Shown: positions 37,983-51,103, counted from the stretch's first letter. The stretch is DNA of 64,000 bases from Circinella minor (GCA_016758965.1 JAEPRB010000179.1:16340-80339); one strand, 5' to 3'. The notes: generated by a model not told the origin, from the letters alone. Program-made: numbers and translations.

Positions 37983-38718
37983 AGTCCCAGTAGTATTAGT
38001 GCAACACACCTGGCGCAAAGACTTTGTAGTACACACGAAACGCGCTTTTTAATAGGGAGATCAGTGTATGCGTGTGTATGAGAAAGAGAGAAAGAAAAAA
38101 GAAATTTCTTTTGTTTGCCTGAACTTTACTGTAATCTGAGAATAAAAATTTTGGTTCAAGCTGAATAGATTAACATAATCTATACTCATGCCCTATTGTA
38201 TAAGTTAATAGAGCCCTTTAACCAATAATTGATTGATTTACTTAAGGTTAATATGAGACATAATAAAATATAGAAGAGTAAAGTATGATTATATATAATG
38301 GTCATCATACTTATGTCCACTAATAAAAATGATTAAAGAGTTGGTTATGCATAAATCATATATGTACATAATTTATGCAGAGCTACGTATTCAATACTGT
38401 ATTATGTTATTTTATATTACGTACATTGAAACCTAAATCCTATTATTATACCATGTGATATATACTACAATATACTGCGATCAAGAAACTACGTATTATG
38501 TTTTCTTTCTTAAGCAAACGAGGATGGTGGGAACTTCTTATAGATGCATGCTTATAAAAAATAAAGCTTATTAAGTCCAATACCTATAAAATGGATCATG
38601 TAACTTATAAAACCCATGACAACATAATTATCAGTGATTTTAGTAAGGAAGGAAACAAAAGGTTAAAAAAAATTTTTTCAGCAGTACGTAGTGGTAATAC
38701 CTATGATAGATAAAAGTA

Positions 38719-39088
38719 CAGTAAAACCCCGTTTTTTGCACATATGGGATTTTGGCCTAAAGGTGTGCAAAAAGCGGGGGTGTGCAAAAATCGGGGGCGC
38801 AAAAAGAAAGGAAAATAAAATAGCCGTTCACTTAGGCACTATTATTAGTGTATCGATGGACGTCCAAAGTTGCTGACTATAAAAATGGTCTAATATTACT
38901 AGTCCTATTTCATCTCAGCATAAGTAAACATACAACTGGGATTTTGCACAGGTCCTTCTGAAGGTGTGCAAAGTGCAAAAAGCGAGGATTGTGCAATTTT
39001 ATTAAGTAAAAACTGGGATTTTGGCCAAAAAGTGTGCAAAAAGCGGGGGTGTGCAAAAAGCGGGGGTGCAAAAAACGGGGTTTTACTG
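38719..39088. mobile_element. Miniature inverted-repeat element, pogo/Tc1-mariner type, 370 bp
   Basis: The left end CAGTAAAACCCCGTTTTTTG (plus CAC) is matched perfectly by the reverse complement of the right end, giving 23-bp terminal inverted repeats. Both ends are flanked by TA (38717-38718 and 39089-39090), the target duplication of the Tc1/mariner/pogo group, and the CAGT..ACC.CG start is typical of pogo/Tigger ends. Internally a direct subrepeat GGGATTTTGGCC followed by GTGCAAAAAGCGGGGGTGTG occurs at about 38747 and 39014, with a weaker copy near 38940; these may be transposase-binding sites. There is no transposase ORF, so it is non-autonomous. Confidence 0.88.
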
Positions 39089-39189
39089 TAATGTATTTTT
39101 CTAAACAATATTTACTAGTATTAGTAAAGAATTATAATAGCATAACCTCCTTTATTGACGTTTTAAAATAAAAATCAATTTCAATTATA

Positions 39190-39598
39190 CTGAAAACCTT
39201 TCAAGTAGGGAACAAAGCTAAACTAGAGGAGAAGATAAGCATAATAATGGGGGAGGGGGGAATAGAGTATTATTTTATAGAATATCTCGCACAAAAACGA
39301 ATAGCTATAAGTACTTACTAGTGGAATAATTAGGCTAATCTATAAATCAACCATTTGCATATATTGTGTCACGACTTTGATATACGTATTTACTTTTTAA
39401 ATATAAAGAAAAAAAAACAATAATCCATTTTTTTCAAGGGATGAATGAAGTGCGATAAAACTCATTTTTGGGGAAGCGTTAAGTATTTTTATTGGTAACA
39501 CTTGTAGGTTTTTCTTCAAAGAACATTCAAAAAAAAAAAGAAGTAGTGTCATATCATAATAATTAAACATATAAATAGGCCATTATCGTCTTGATTTA
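39190..39598 (+). repeat. Dispersed repeat, copy B (inverted relative to copy A at 2065-2462)
   Basis: Aligns over about 400 bp with the reverse complement of 2065-2462, with many substitutions and small indels, which suggests both copies are old. Shared blocks include TGTGTCACGACTTTGATATA, AATAATTAGGCTAATCTA and ATCGTCTTGATTTA. Sequence outside the stated limits no longer matches. It lies 102 bp from the miniature element. Confidence 0.75.
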
Positions 39599-40309
39599 AT
39601 ATTAAAATATATTATATACTTTATCAATAAAAAGATGGTTCGTTTTCATATATTCGTTCTCTTCATCATTATATATGTTTGGATTGTTTTTAACTTATTC
39701 AAAAACAATTTCAAACAAAAAAAAAAAGTCGTGTTGGTTACATAATAATAGCACATCACGATGTTCCGCCGTATCTCTCCATTGTTCCCTTTTTCAAATA
39801 TAATCGAGATTTTTCTTCGGTGATCTATAGATACGTATAATATATATCAAAGAAAAGAATTAACAATCGATTACTTTTATTACCATCATATCATTAGAGT
39901 AAAACTTCAGAATAGGAATTTATAATGTCCCTTTTTATTTTTCACTTCTTCCGACTTCCCTCATCATTTAAAAACTATGGGTGTACCAGCTTGTAGTTAA
40001 TCATCCTTAAATTACTCTGTCGATATTGTCAAATATTGGCAGTCTATCAATTTATGGCAAATCGACGATTGATATTTGAATTGCACTAATGAATAAACAT
40101 AAAAGAATGTATTAACGTATAATTCCAACAACTATTTAATGTAGTTCTTTTCCCACAGACCTGTTTTTTTTTGTATGTCTATTGGATTGATTGGATACAA
40201 AAAGGTGAGTGATGCAGATAAAGGATATATAGATTCTCTTTTTTTTTTTTATATATCTGAAGAAAAAGTTTGTACGTATGCAGTCTATTAAAAAAAAAAA
40301 AAAAGAGTC

Positions 40310-40590
40310 ATAAATTCTTCTCAACACTCGTCTCAAGAAATTCAAAGTACTGTACAATGAAGCATACGTCGGTCTATGTGTAGGTGGCAACCCACTGGAT
40401 ATGCTTAACTGTTCGTTTTCAAAGCAATCAGTTTCAACGCTGGTACCAGCTTTTTCGGGACAAACCTCTAGTCCTGAAGTTCTCAACTGTCTACTTAATT
40501 TGGAAATATAGGAATTGTGAACCGTTCCGAAATGAGAAGTTATGCTCCAATATTTTCGAGCGTATTATCGAGGAAAAGTATCAGTGATCT
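40310..40590 (-). other. Coding-like island of unknown origin
   Basis: Base composition is clearly more even than in the surrounding DNA. On the minus strand about 83 codons are open, reading in part ITSHFGTVHNSYISKLSRQL, then LEVCPEKAGTSVETDCFENE, then SSGLPPTHRPTYASLYSTLN; the other strand is also open in two frames. No start, splice partners or recognised domain were found. It may be a relic exon of a mobile element or an unrecognised exon. Confidence 0.3.
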
Positions 40591-41575
40591 TAATAAATTT
40601 CAATGAACAGTTTATGATTGTGTTTTATATAAAAAAAAATGTTTATGTTGTAAGAATTATAATTGATGACTGTAACTAAATATAAAGTTGAATTCTACAG
40701 AACCACCTTTGTTTCAGACAACATGTTATTGATAAAGTGGGTGGGAATTGTATTTGACTAAAAATAAAATAAATAAATACAAGAGCTACACGTATTTTAG
40801 ACTATACGAATGGTAACCATGGTATTTTTTTTTTTTTGATGTAATATGACACGCTATATATTTAATAACTTTTTACTACTGTACAGTATATATTTCTAGT
40901 TAAATCTGTAAATATCAATACCAATTTCGTGAAATAAGTACCAGCTTAACTTGTGAATTTAAACTTACAGCTACAAAAGATAATGTAAGACACCATATAT
41001 ATAGTTAGATGAAACTGTACAGTATCAAAATATGACAACCTATATATTAATGTACTAGCGTAATTGTTTTTCAAGATATAGTCTTACGTACATCACTATA
41101 CGTAAAGAGAATAGGTTAGGACTTAAAAAGTTTTTTGTGCTTATTAGAATAGAAGACTATAGTAATCGGCACTTAATATAAGCATGTCTGTTCAGCTTTC
41201 TTATTAACATACGGTACATTATGAATACAATAAGATTTATATATATATATATAAATGAAAAGTAAGATGAAAAAATAAAAATTATAAGCTTGTTTAATAC
41301 CATCATAATAAGATTCATCATTATTATTTAGATTAATATGTTGTATATTACAATAATATGATATCAATAATATTTAGTGACACGAATGTGTCAAGGTTAG
41401 ATTTCTGATTATTGTTACACTGTTCATTATTTTTTTACTGTTGAAGATCGTCAACTAATTCGATTTTGTATATATATATAATCATAAAACGGTACATCAA
41501 ATACACTAGATAAGATCAACTTTTTTTTTCTGAACTTTTGGCTGTAAATACAGACATCTTTACCCGTCTATCAAA

Positions 41576-41609
<34 letters not shown>

Positions 41610-44600
41610 TCAATGCCATTGACAGATACCATAAGAAAAACACTGGAAATTGAAAATAAAAACCACGCACGGGTGTTTTTGTATTCTTTTTTTTTCCTTT
41701 CGAAGACTAAATACTAATAATGATACATAATTTCATTATTTATTTATCTGTTTACTAACAGGATATAAACACTGATAAACTGCTTCTAGACTACGTACAT
41801 GAATGGATTTTTTTCTTTGACTGATAATTTTTTATCACTATATATGAGAGCTTGTTCTTGTTCGTTTCCATGATAATTCATTATTATGATTATTTTCTTG
41901 ATGATTAATAATTAATAGCTTCGATGTATTCTGACATGAGTATATATTATACATTTGCTTATATTACAATGTCAGTTATCAATTATGTACTATTAGGCAT
42001 AATACGTTGTATGATTTACATAGTTTAATCTTTAACAAAATTAGCAATACAAAGTTACATAATAAATCTGTTAAAGTAAACCATTAGAAAAAAAAAAGTA
42101 TGACATATGTATTTATTACCCAAACACACGATGGCGTACATGAAAGAAAAAAAAATTCTTTTTTTGTTTCAAAAGTGAATAAATCGCACTCTTTTTCTTC
42201 TATTCTTTCAGCTTTCATTTTAATTTTTAATTTTTTTTCTTGACAATACGTAAACAATTTTTTTTTTGAACAACCCACTTTTTCAAAAGAAAAAAAAAAT
42301 TGAAAAGATGGATGTCGTTGAAATACAAAATGCAAAATAGTTCAACTATATTATTAATTATTATCATTTCTGCATTCCTTGTTCACAATTTAAAATACTT
42401 GTATCATTGTATTCCTTTCAAAATATTTTGTGTATTTCTATAAAGTATGTATGTATTCCATTTATTTTTATAATTATATAACCTGCTGTATACGTGTATA
42501 TTTGTATGAATAATAAAAAAAAAACTGTAATAGATTGCATCCTAATATGTAATATGCAGAGATCTAAAACGACACATCTTTATATATTTATTAATGGATG
42601 TAGTAGTCCATCCTCATATATATATATATATATCATGAATTTATATGCATAAGACAAAGCGTATGTAATTTATTATACCTATTTTCTTCGTTACCCATAT
42701 ATAGGGGGGCATATAAAACACCTTCATTCTACGTATTATTCTTTAAATTTTTTTTTATTATTAAATGAATACGTAGAAACTTATTATAGAAGTATGAAAT
42801 AACTATATTGATTGAATGAAACAAATGTATAGAAGTCAAACAACAACAGCAATAAAAAAAAATTTACGTAACCACCACCAGGCAGAATGATAGATATGTC
42901 ACTCATATTTTGTACTAATTATTATTATCATGGGTATAAAATTAGACATTTATATAAACCATAGACGCCTTACGTACTTATAAAGAAACGAAAATTAACA
43001 AATGATTTAAATTAACTATAGTTATAGGAGAAATATAAAATGATTTATATTTATGTAGTAAACCATTTTTTTCCCGCCTATTCTTTTTTTTTTTTTTATT
43101 ATTATTATTTCCCCTTTGCTTTTTGGTTCTCTCTTCACTTACATACACTCCTTATTATGTCTCATATTTTCATTGTCCTTTTATTTCTTAGATTGTTTTG
43201 TGGGGGGGGGGGAAGGGAGAAAGGAAACCAAAACTATATAATATAGATGACAGCAAATAAAAAAAGTCATATAAATCCAGAAATTTTTTGTTTGGTAACA
43301 CGACTCTTGTGCCTTTTTTTTTTTTAATATATGATACGTAGTGTAAATACGTAGCACACTTTTTTTTTTTTTTTTTTATGTCCGGAGATTATATTATAAC
43401 CATTTTCATTAACCAGATTTGACATGTTAAAAGAGAAACAAAATAGCCGTTGAGATTTGATGTAATTAAAAAAAAAAAAAAGGTGGAGATCTAGTACAGA
43501 ATATTGTGAAAAAGAGTGCTTAATTTGGGGGGGGGGGGAGGGGAGAGAGGTATAAAGAAAGAAGGTTGTGGCTGGTGATTTACGTAAATTGGGATAATAT
43601 GCTGACGTTATTTAACACCATATACAACATATTTACTAAACACAATTATATAACTAATTGATTCATATTCTTGAATGTTATATGACGTAAAAAGAGAATA
43701 TAAAAAGTGTCTTTTTAAAAGTACTACTATAATATCACTGCTGCTGCTGCATGATAGTAATAATAATCATTACATTGCTTTAATTACTCTTATATACTGT
43801 TCATTATATATTACACGTGTATAAGTCAAAAAGAAAAGTTTCGGACTTACTCTTTATTTTTTTGATCGTGATTCCTATTTCTCTTTTTGGAAAGACCTCA
43901 GCTCTCCTTCAATGATTTCCTTTTTAAGATTTGATTTTAAACTTTTTACCATCAAAACAAAACACAAGACTAAAAAAAAAAAAAAAAAAAAAAAAATTAA
44001 TGAAAAAAGAATTTAGTATCTTTTTTAACTTGAATAAGAAAATCAATTATTTTTTTGTTATGCTCACTAGAAAATAAGAGTTCAATTATCATTGGTTTAC
44101 ACCATAATGACCCTTCTTTAAATTAAAATAAATTTTCATGGTGAAACTAAAAATTATGAACGATAGTAATATTGGGGGGGGGGAGGAGGGGGAGGGGAAA
44201 TGTATTATAATGACAATAAATATGGTACGTACGTATTGATACATAGTTCAAAAGTGAATTGATATAGTTTTATAATATAAGCTTATTACAGATGCCTTTT
44301 TTAAAAAAAATAGAAGAAAATTAATTTGCGTTTTTTTTTTCTATTACTCTAAAATGTTGTACTCGTCATGGCTACTAAGTGGTTGCTATGTAAAATCCTC
44401 CTTTTCATTTGATAGGCTAGTCATTTATTATTAAATTTTATTGGCCATTTCAGTTATTATTATTATAATATACAGAAACTAAATAGTGTTATTCTCCTTA
44501 TATTCTTATTTGGCGACGATTCTATCAAGTAATATAGAAGAAGAAGAAGAAAAAGGTTAATAAAAAAAAATGGAATATCCTATTTTTTTTTTTTTTACTA

Positions 44601-46481
44601 CGTACATCTCAATGAATTCAATTAATATAACAAACCAATAAAACGTGCTATCAGTCGATCATTCACATTTTTTTTTCTTTTTGTTTGTTTATTATTGTTG
44701 TACAGATTTTTTTAAGTATCAAAACATTTTTCTGTAATGTTAAATAATTACAAACTAATAAATAAACTTCCAATAATGCATGCATAATCTCGGTGTGTGT
44801 GTGGGGGGGGAGGAGAATAAAAAAAAGGGGGGAGAGGGGGGGGTTTGGTGATTATTGAGTGTGGGGAGAGAAAACCTTCAAAAGAATGGATTTTCGCACT
44901 CATTATTTCATTATAATTGGAAATACAAATTACAAATAAGGTTATCACCTTTTTTCATTACACAACTTGATTTTCTTTGTGTTTCTTTTCGATATGATAG
45001 TAAAATAAGCCAATATATTATTTCTTCTATATACTTCTTTATATAATAAATGATTCATGATGTAGTAGTTTTTTTAAAACAGCTAATAAATGAACAGAAA
45101 AAAAAAATGAAACGTTTACATTAAACCAAAAAGGCAAATTTGCACATCCTTAATTCTAATTACTTTTTTTTTTTTTGATGCCATTTTATTATAAGAAATC
45201 CCTTTTTTTTTTTTTTAGCAGTCTAACTACCTCTCCTTCCTCATTTAGAACAAACCCTTTTTTTTTTTAACTTTGAATTTAACTGAGTCATAAAATTCGG
45301 GGGAGTTGAAAGAAGCATTTTTCATAATAATTGGGATCGATTTGTTTGGTATACATCCCATAAAACTAATAAACTAAAAATCTTTCTATTATTCCCTTCT
45401 CCCACCCTCCCTTTCCTTTATACTATATATTTCTTTTTCCCTAACTCCCCCAAAGGGTATATCAGAATTAAAAAAGAATCCAGAATTAATTGAAAAAACG
45501 TGTGAATGCTAAAATAGAAAGATTTATGAAACAAAAAAAAAAAAAAAAAAAAGGAGGGTTTTGTTTGTTTGTTTGGTTTGATATAAGGGGGGGGGGAGTG
45601 GAATTGTTTTAATGAATGGGAAGAGTTATAATTTTCGAAATTATGTACACTATGTAAAATTATTAGTGTCTCATTATTGTCTTTTGTATATAAGAGATTT
45701 AGAAGCTAAAAAATATATTACAAATAAATAGGAGTGAGGAAGTAGTATATAGTTGAGATATATTATAGATAACAAAAAAAAAAGAGGGAGTATTTAACAT
45801 AATGTTAAATGTATATTTCAATATCATAAGAAATGAATATAATAGAAAAAAAGAACAAAAAGAATGTTTTTTTTTTTAACTGACAACAAAAAAAAGATAT
45901 AAAGGGTACAGAATTTGATAGAAAGGGGGTGTTTGGGGGAGGGAGGGGGAGTATGTGTAGGTTAGGATGAATATATAATAGAAAAGAAGAAGAGGTAAAA
46001 GAATTATTATTTTATTACATGACCAATCTTATGTCTAGAAATATATTAATCGTGTACGTCATTAAGTATAAATAATAAAACCTCATATTTTTTCTTTTTT
46101 GGACCCTGAATGTTATCATGGAGCTTTAAAGCAGAACATCTGATGGTATGCTAATCATGGTTAGTATAGCCCTTCCTATTATATATTATTCAACCACAAC
46201 CCATTCAATATTTATCTATTTTGTTCTATAAAACCCCAATTCTTCTTATTGACAAACTAAATTCATTATTATCTCTTTCAAATGCCCCTACTACCCTTAC
46301 CCCCCTCTCTCCTCTCTCACTTATTCTTTATAGGTTCTAAATGCTCCCATTTTTCCCAATTGTTAAAATGAAATATAGTTCTTTTGTGTAATATAATTTG
46401 TTATTTTTTAAGAAAAAAAAATGTTATGCAACTGTATGTAAATAGAAAGGATATAAAGAAAAAAAAAAGGGCTACTACACT

Positions 46482-46944
46482 ATGAATGAATGAATGAATG
46501 AATGAATGAAAATGAATAAAATATTTACAAGCAAGCAAATTTTTTGGCTTGAACCAGCAGCCATCTAACCAATTACTACTAATTCATAATTTTTTTTTTT
46601 TTTTTTTTTTTTTGCATAAGTTTTTTTGAAGGGTAAATGAATGATGTAGAAAGAATAATAAGAATTTTGGATCACGAACATAAAAAAAAAATGAAATAAT
46701 AGAATAGAATAGAATAGAATGGCATAAAAAAAAAATGTGATGGCGAATTTAATAAGGGGGAAAACCGTTCAACGATAGGGAGAAATGATAAGATTGAATA
46801 ATAATAATAAAAAAAAAGTAGACATTCTTTTTCGATGATGTGAATAATGATTATTATTCATTGCTTTGTTTCGACCAAAGCGAAAACGAGAGAATTATAT
46901 ATAAATGTATATGATGATGATGATAATAATAATGATGATGATGA
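46482..46944. repeat. Microsatellite cluster
   Basis: Three simple repeats in less than 500 bp: (GAAT)n at about 46482-46510, (AGAAT)n at about 46697-46720, and mixed (GAT)n/(AAT)n at about 46911-46945. A (TG)n run follows at about 47597-47620, and (ATT)n joined to (GTT)n lies at about 49767-49816. Typical of the non-coding tract. Confidence 0.8.
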
Positions 46945-47351
46945 TGTTAAAAAATGATTTGATATATAAAAAGAAAGACTTTATCGGTTTTTCCACATAT
47001 AATTGAAATTGTTGTTATTTTGTTATCGATGAGGATATATATAATGATGATGATGCTAATTGTTTGTTGTTCATTGTATAAAAAAAATAATTAATAAATT
47101 TGGTTGTTAGGTTGTTTATTGTTGTTGTTGTTGTTGGCTTTTTTTTTTTTTGCTGTTAAAATAGCTGGATAATATGTAATGAAAAAAAACTTATATATGT
47201 CATGTGTTGCTGTTTATGTCGTTCAACGAGCAGATAAAAAAAAAAGAGTCATGAAAAAATGATGGACGGGCAAAAAAAAAAAAAAAAATAAGAGACGAAA
47301 TATTGGAATGTTTCTTGAATTGTATAAATGGTAAGGTCGTTTTGTTTCAAT

Positions 47352-47531
47352 TTATGCGTAAAGAGGACAATCCGATGATGCGTGCATTGTTGATCCACAA
47401 AGGTAACAAAGTTTATCACATGTCGTATTACAAGCATGAATAAAACTTGTTGATGCAGCATTCACTAATTCTTTTAATGTCGTTCCAGTGACATTTTTTT
47501 GCTTGTTATTCAATTGTTGGCAGCAAGACAT
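47352..47531 (-). CDS. Small CCHC zinc-knuckle protein, 59 residues
   Basis: A single-exon reading frame on the minus strand from ATG 47531 to TAA 47354-47352. The protein opens MSCCQQLNNKQKNVTGTTLK, continues ELVNAASTSFIHACNTTCDK, and ends LCYLCGSTMHASSDCPLYA. CYLCGSTMHASSDC fits the retroviral-type zinc knuckle C-x2-C-x4-H-x4-C exactly, and HACNTTCDKLC adds further cysteines. Base composition is more balanced than the flanks. It has no gag, protease or polymerase neighbours, so it is not obviously a retroelement. It could be a stand-alone RNA-binding microprotein, or the last exon of a longer unseen gene, although the frame is self-contained. Poly-G (47525-47541) lies just upstream of the ATG on the opposite strand. 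Confidence 0.5.
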   Translation of the reverse strand: MSCCQQLNNKQKNVTGTTLKELVNAASTSFIHACNTTCDKLCYLCGSTMHASSDCPLYA

Positions 47532-49763
47532 ATTGGGGGGTGGGGAGACAATTAAATTTTATTGTTCTTAAAAAATTTGGCTGAGTATAATATGGTGGTG
47601 TGTGTGTGTGTGTGTGTGATTCTCGTTTCTTGTAAAATAGCGTAAAAAAATAAAAATAAGCTTAAATATATATATATAAAGGGAAAATATATAAAAAAAA
47701 AAAAAAATAATAATTTATAAAACGATATAAAAAATCGTAAAAAAAAGAATAATTTTTTTTTTTCTTAAATTGAATATAAAAAAAAAAAAAAAAAAAAGAT
47801 ATAATTTGAAAGGGCAAAGAAAAGAAAAAAAAGAAAGTGGAAAAGTTTGGAAGTGAAGTGATTGTCTTTTTATAGAAGAAAAAAAAAAGATTAAAACATG
47901 GCAGAGGAATAAAAAAGTCGAGGGGGTTTTGTGGGGGGAGGGGAGGGGGAGGGGGATAAGAAAGTTGGGGAGAGTTAAAAGAGTTCTGAAGTCATCACTT
48001 TTGCCTATTTGGGGGTGACATATACAAAGGCGGTAATTTGAAGTTCACCGAGAAAAAAATAAAATAAAAAAGGCTGGGCAAGTGTAACAGAACAACCTCA
48101 TTATAATTTTTAACATTTTTATTTTTTTTTTGGTCATACTGGATTTTTAGACTGCTTTTGCGCATTATAATTATTTTTTTTTGCGCCCTTGGAATTTTTT
48201 TACGTTTGGGTCGAGATCGGCGAAAAAACAAAAATATACAAAACAAAAACAAAATAAAATAAATCCATTATTATTATAACTTTAAAAACCATATTACACG
48301 TGGAGCATTTGTTATGTAACACACTTTTGTTAAACCATTATCTTTAAACTTGTCCATTCATTTAGCATTAAATGCCTTATTCTCTTTCCATCATCTACCC
48401 CTCTCCCCCAACAATAACAACTTTTTTTTTTATCATATAAGCCATCAAAAAAAAAAAAAAGATGTTCGAGAATCACTTGTTAAAAAAAAAAAAATCCCAG
48501 CTTTAGACTGGCACGGACCACGGACCCACAAAAAAAAAAAATATTTTGTTGTTACTAGGAAACAACCTTTTTTCATTGGTAACATTTCAAACATCAGATC
48601 ATGTTTCACACTTTTTTTTTTATGTTTTTTATTGCAATTTTATTAACAAATAAATAATTTGTTTTTTTTTTTTTTTTTTTTTTTTGCATATCAACGAATA
48701 TATGGAAAACAAAGTATTTTTTTGATAATTATTCTTCTATTTTACAATTGAATAATATATATTTAAATAGATCCATGGATGAGTGGTGTTTAGAATCGCG
48801 GGTCGGTTAAAGAGTCTGTATCGGAAGATCGTCGTTCATAAAAAAAAAAACTTTTATAATTCTTTTAAAAGACCCATTAGAAATTGGGGGGAGGGGGAGG
48901 GAGAGAGGCAAATTGTGTATAAAAAAAAACGTGTCCATTTTGTTGTGCTGCCCGTTGTTTAAACAGCCTCATTTTCGTATCCTTAATCATGTTTTTATAA
49001 AAAAAAATGACATGAAACCCGATTTTCTGGGTTACACATAAGAAAAGAAATTGCTACATGCTTGCTGTACCTGTGTTTAATATGTACATTTATGTTTTAA
49101 ATGTGTATGTGTGTGTGTGTTAAATGTACATGGTTTTTTTTTCTATTATGATAATTTGTAATACCATTCACATATAAATCCCAAAACCATTTATTTGTTT
49201 GACAAAACATCAATTTTTTTTTCTTTTTTGACAATTTTGGGTGACATCCTTCTTTTGGTGTGTTGTACTTTTTTTTTTTTTATAATCACATTACCTCCCT
49301 CCCCCCCCCCATCTTAAAACCACCCTTAACTTTTTTTTTTCTGTTTTGAACAATTCCCAAGCTATTAACATGTTTCTTTTCTAAAAAAAAAAAAAATGAA
49401 TGGCCGTAAACAAAAAAACTAGATTGTTTTTTTTTTTTTTTTGCAATCAAATAAGAATGATAAGTATTTTAATCATTAAATGTGATTTCTCAAAACATAT
49501 GTTTAATAACACATTCATTCATAACAACATTGATCAATAGAGAATATATGTTAAGTTCGGGGGGGGGGAGGAGTTTGTTACAAACAAAAAAAAAAAAACT
49601 GGGCATATGATTATTAAAATATAGAAATATGTATTCTTTTTTTTTTTTTTACATGTCATGTATATAAGAATTATCGATTCAAATATCAACATCTCACGCA
49701 TTGAGAACTTTCTTCATTCCCGTCATCAAGAAAATCAAATTGTTTTATTAATTATAATAGTAA

Positions 49764-49796
<33 letters not shown>

Positions 49797-50668
49797 GTTG
49801 TTGTTGTTGTTGTTGTCATGACAACCTCGTAACCCAATTACTCAGCTTTTTCAATAATGGGGTAGAGTATGATTTTTAGAACTGGAGAACAAGAAAAAAA
49901 AATGGGTTTTTACATATATCTCTCTTCTCTCTTTGTGTGACTATAAACAATTGATAAAAAGTATAAATTTTCATTTTTTGAGTGACAGAAAAGCACCATA
50001 ACAAGAAATATTGGGTTGCATATCCAATATATTATTATATCAAAGAGTTTACAAGTGACCTTGAATGAATATTTATCGATTTCCAGTTTTGATGTAATAA
50101 ACATTAATTAAATACGCCCATCATTTCAATGAAAAAGCTTCTCGACCTTTTTTTTTTTTTTATTATATTGGTATTGTAAAGTCTCCAGACAACTCCCTCC
50201 CCCTTAATTTGAAAAAAAAAAATAGATAATCAAATCTGAATTTTTGATAAAAAAAAAAAAAGAACCCATTTTTTTTTTTTTTGTTATCTTTTCTTCCTTC
50301 CAGTAATCTGGTCTCGAATTCATATATAAACCCCCCCCCCAATGGTATGGTTTCTCACAAGTACTCGGTCCTCCAAAAAAAAAAAAAAAAAAAATATAAC
50401 TGCTATTCTTTGAATAAATTTACTTTATGATAAAAAGGGGAATTTGTACTACAAAATGATAATGTATTCTTATCCCATCTAAAATATATTTTTATACAAG
50501 ATACTATCAGAAAAAAAAAAAGATAGATACCTACCCTAAAAAAAATGTGAAACTCATACCGACTTTTTCCCCCCCTCCCCGGAGCAGCAATTTTTTTTAT
50601 ATCAAGTGGGGGAAAAAGTAAAAAAAAATCCGGATTTTTTTTTTTCTTCTTTTTTTTTTTTTTTTCAA

Positions 50669-51066
50669 ATGGATTTAGGCTATCGTAATCGTAATGACCC
50701 TGCCCATCAATATCAACAAGAAATTGTAAAAACTGAACTTGTTCATCAAACAATAAAAGATATTCATCAACTTGTATTAAAATATCCTCAAGAATTTGAC
50801 TTGAATTTTCTTGAACCTAGAACGACCTGTGTTCCAGTACACGAAGCCATTAGTCAACTTTATAATGATACAATATCTTTATATCATTCACGGAATGTCA
50901 ACTTTGATAATCATTGGGTAAAAAATAAATAAATTATTATTATTATTTATATAAAGTGGGGAGGGGGGGGGAAGGGTGGAAGGGTGGAAGTGAAGACAAA
51001 CTTTTTTGTATAGTTTTTCAAAAGACCCAAAAAGAAAGATAACTTACGCATAGGCAAAACACATCA

Positions 51067-51103
<37 letters not shown>

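Larger units (their letters stand above)
37983..50668. other. 12.7-kb gene-poor tract
   Basis: No multi-exon gene could be assembled on either strand. Contents: candidate promoter of the SANT-WD40 gene (to about 38.3 kb); a miniature transposon (38719-39088); dispersed repeat copy B (39190-39598); a coding-like island near 40310-40590; an excess of TACGTA between 38.3 and 44.6 kb; many A, T, G and C homopolymers, with G-runs of 8-12 bases frequent on the plus strand from 43.2 to 49.6 kb; a small zinc-knuckle reading frame (47352-47531); and several microsatellites. The proximal upstream region of the pseudokinase gene occupies the right end. The tract could hold long non-coding RNA, a centromere-like region or merely decayed DNA; the sequence alone does not decide. 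Confidence 0.6.

Noticed and set aside
47249..47461. Alternative minus-strand frame overlapping the zinc-knuckle ORF
   Set aside because: It has no domain and begins inside the knuckle-encoding region in another frame; the ATG-started CCHC frame is better supported.
48785..48842. Minus-strand tail-like segment RRSSDTDSLTDPRF before a stop
   Set aside because: It resembles a protein C-terminus, but no acceptor or upstream exon could be found.
43200..49600. Plus-strand G-runs as proof of a long plus-strand transcript
   Set aside because: C-runs also occur on the plus strand (45400, 46268-46315, 48400, 49300), so the strand bias is too weak to call a transcript.
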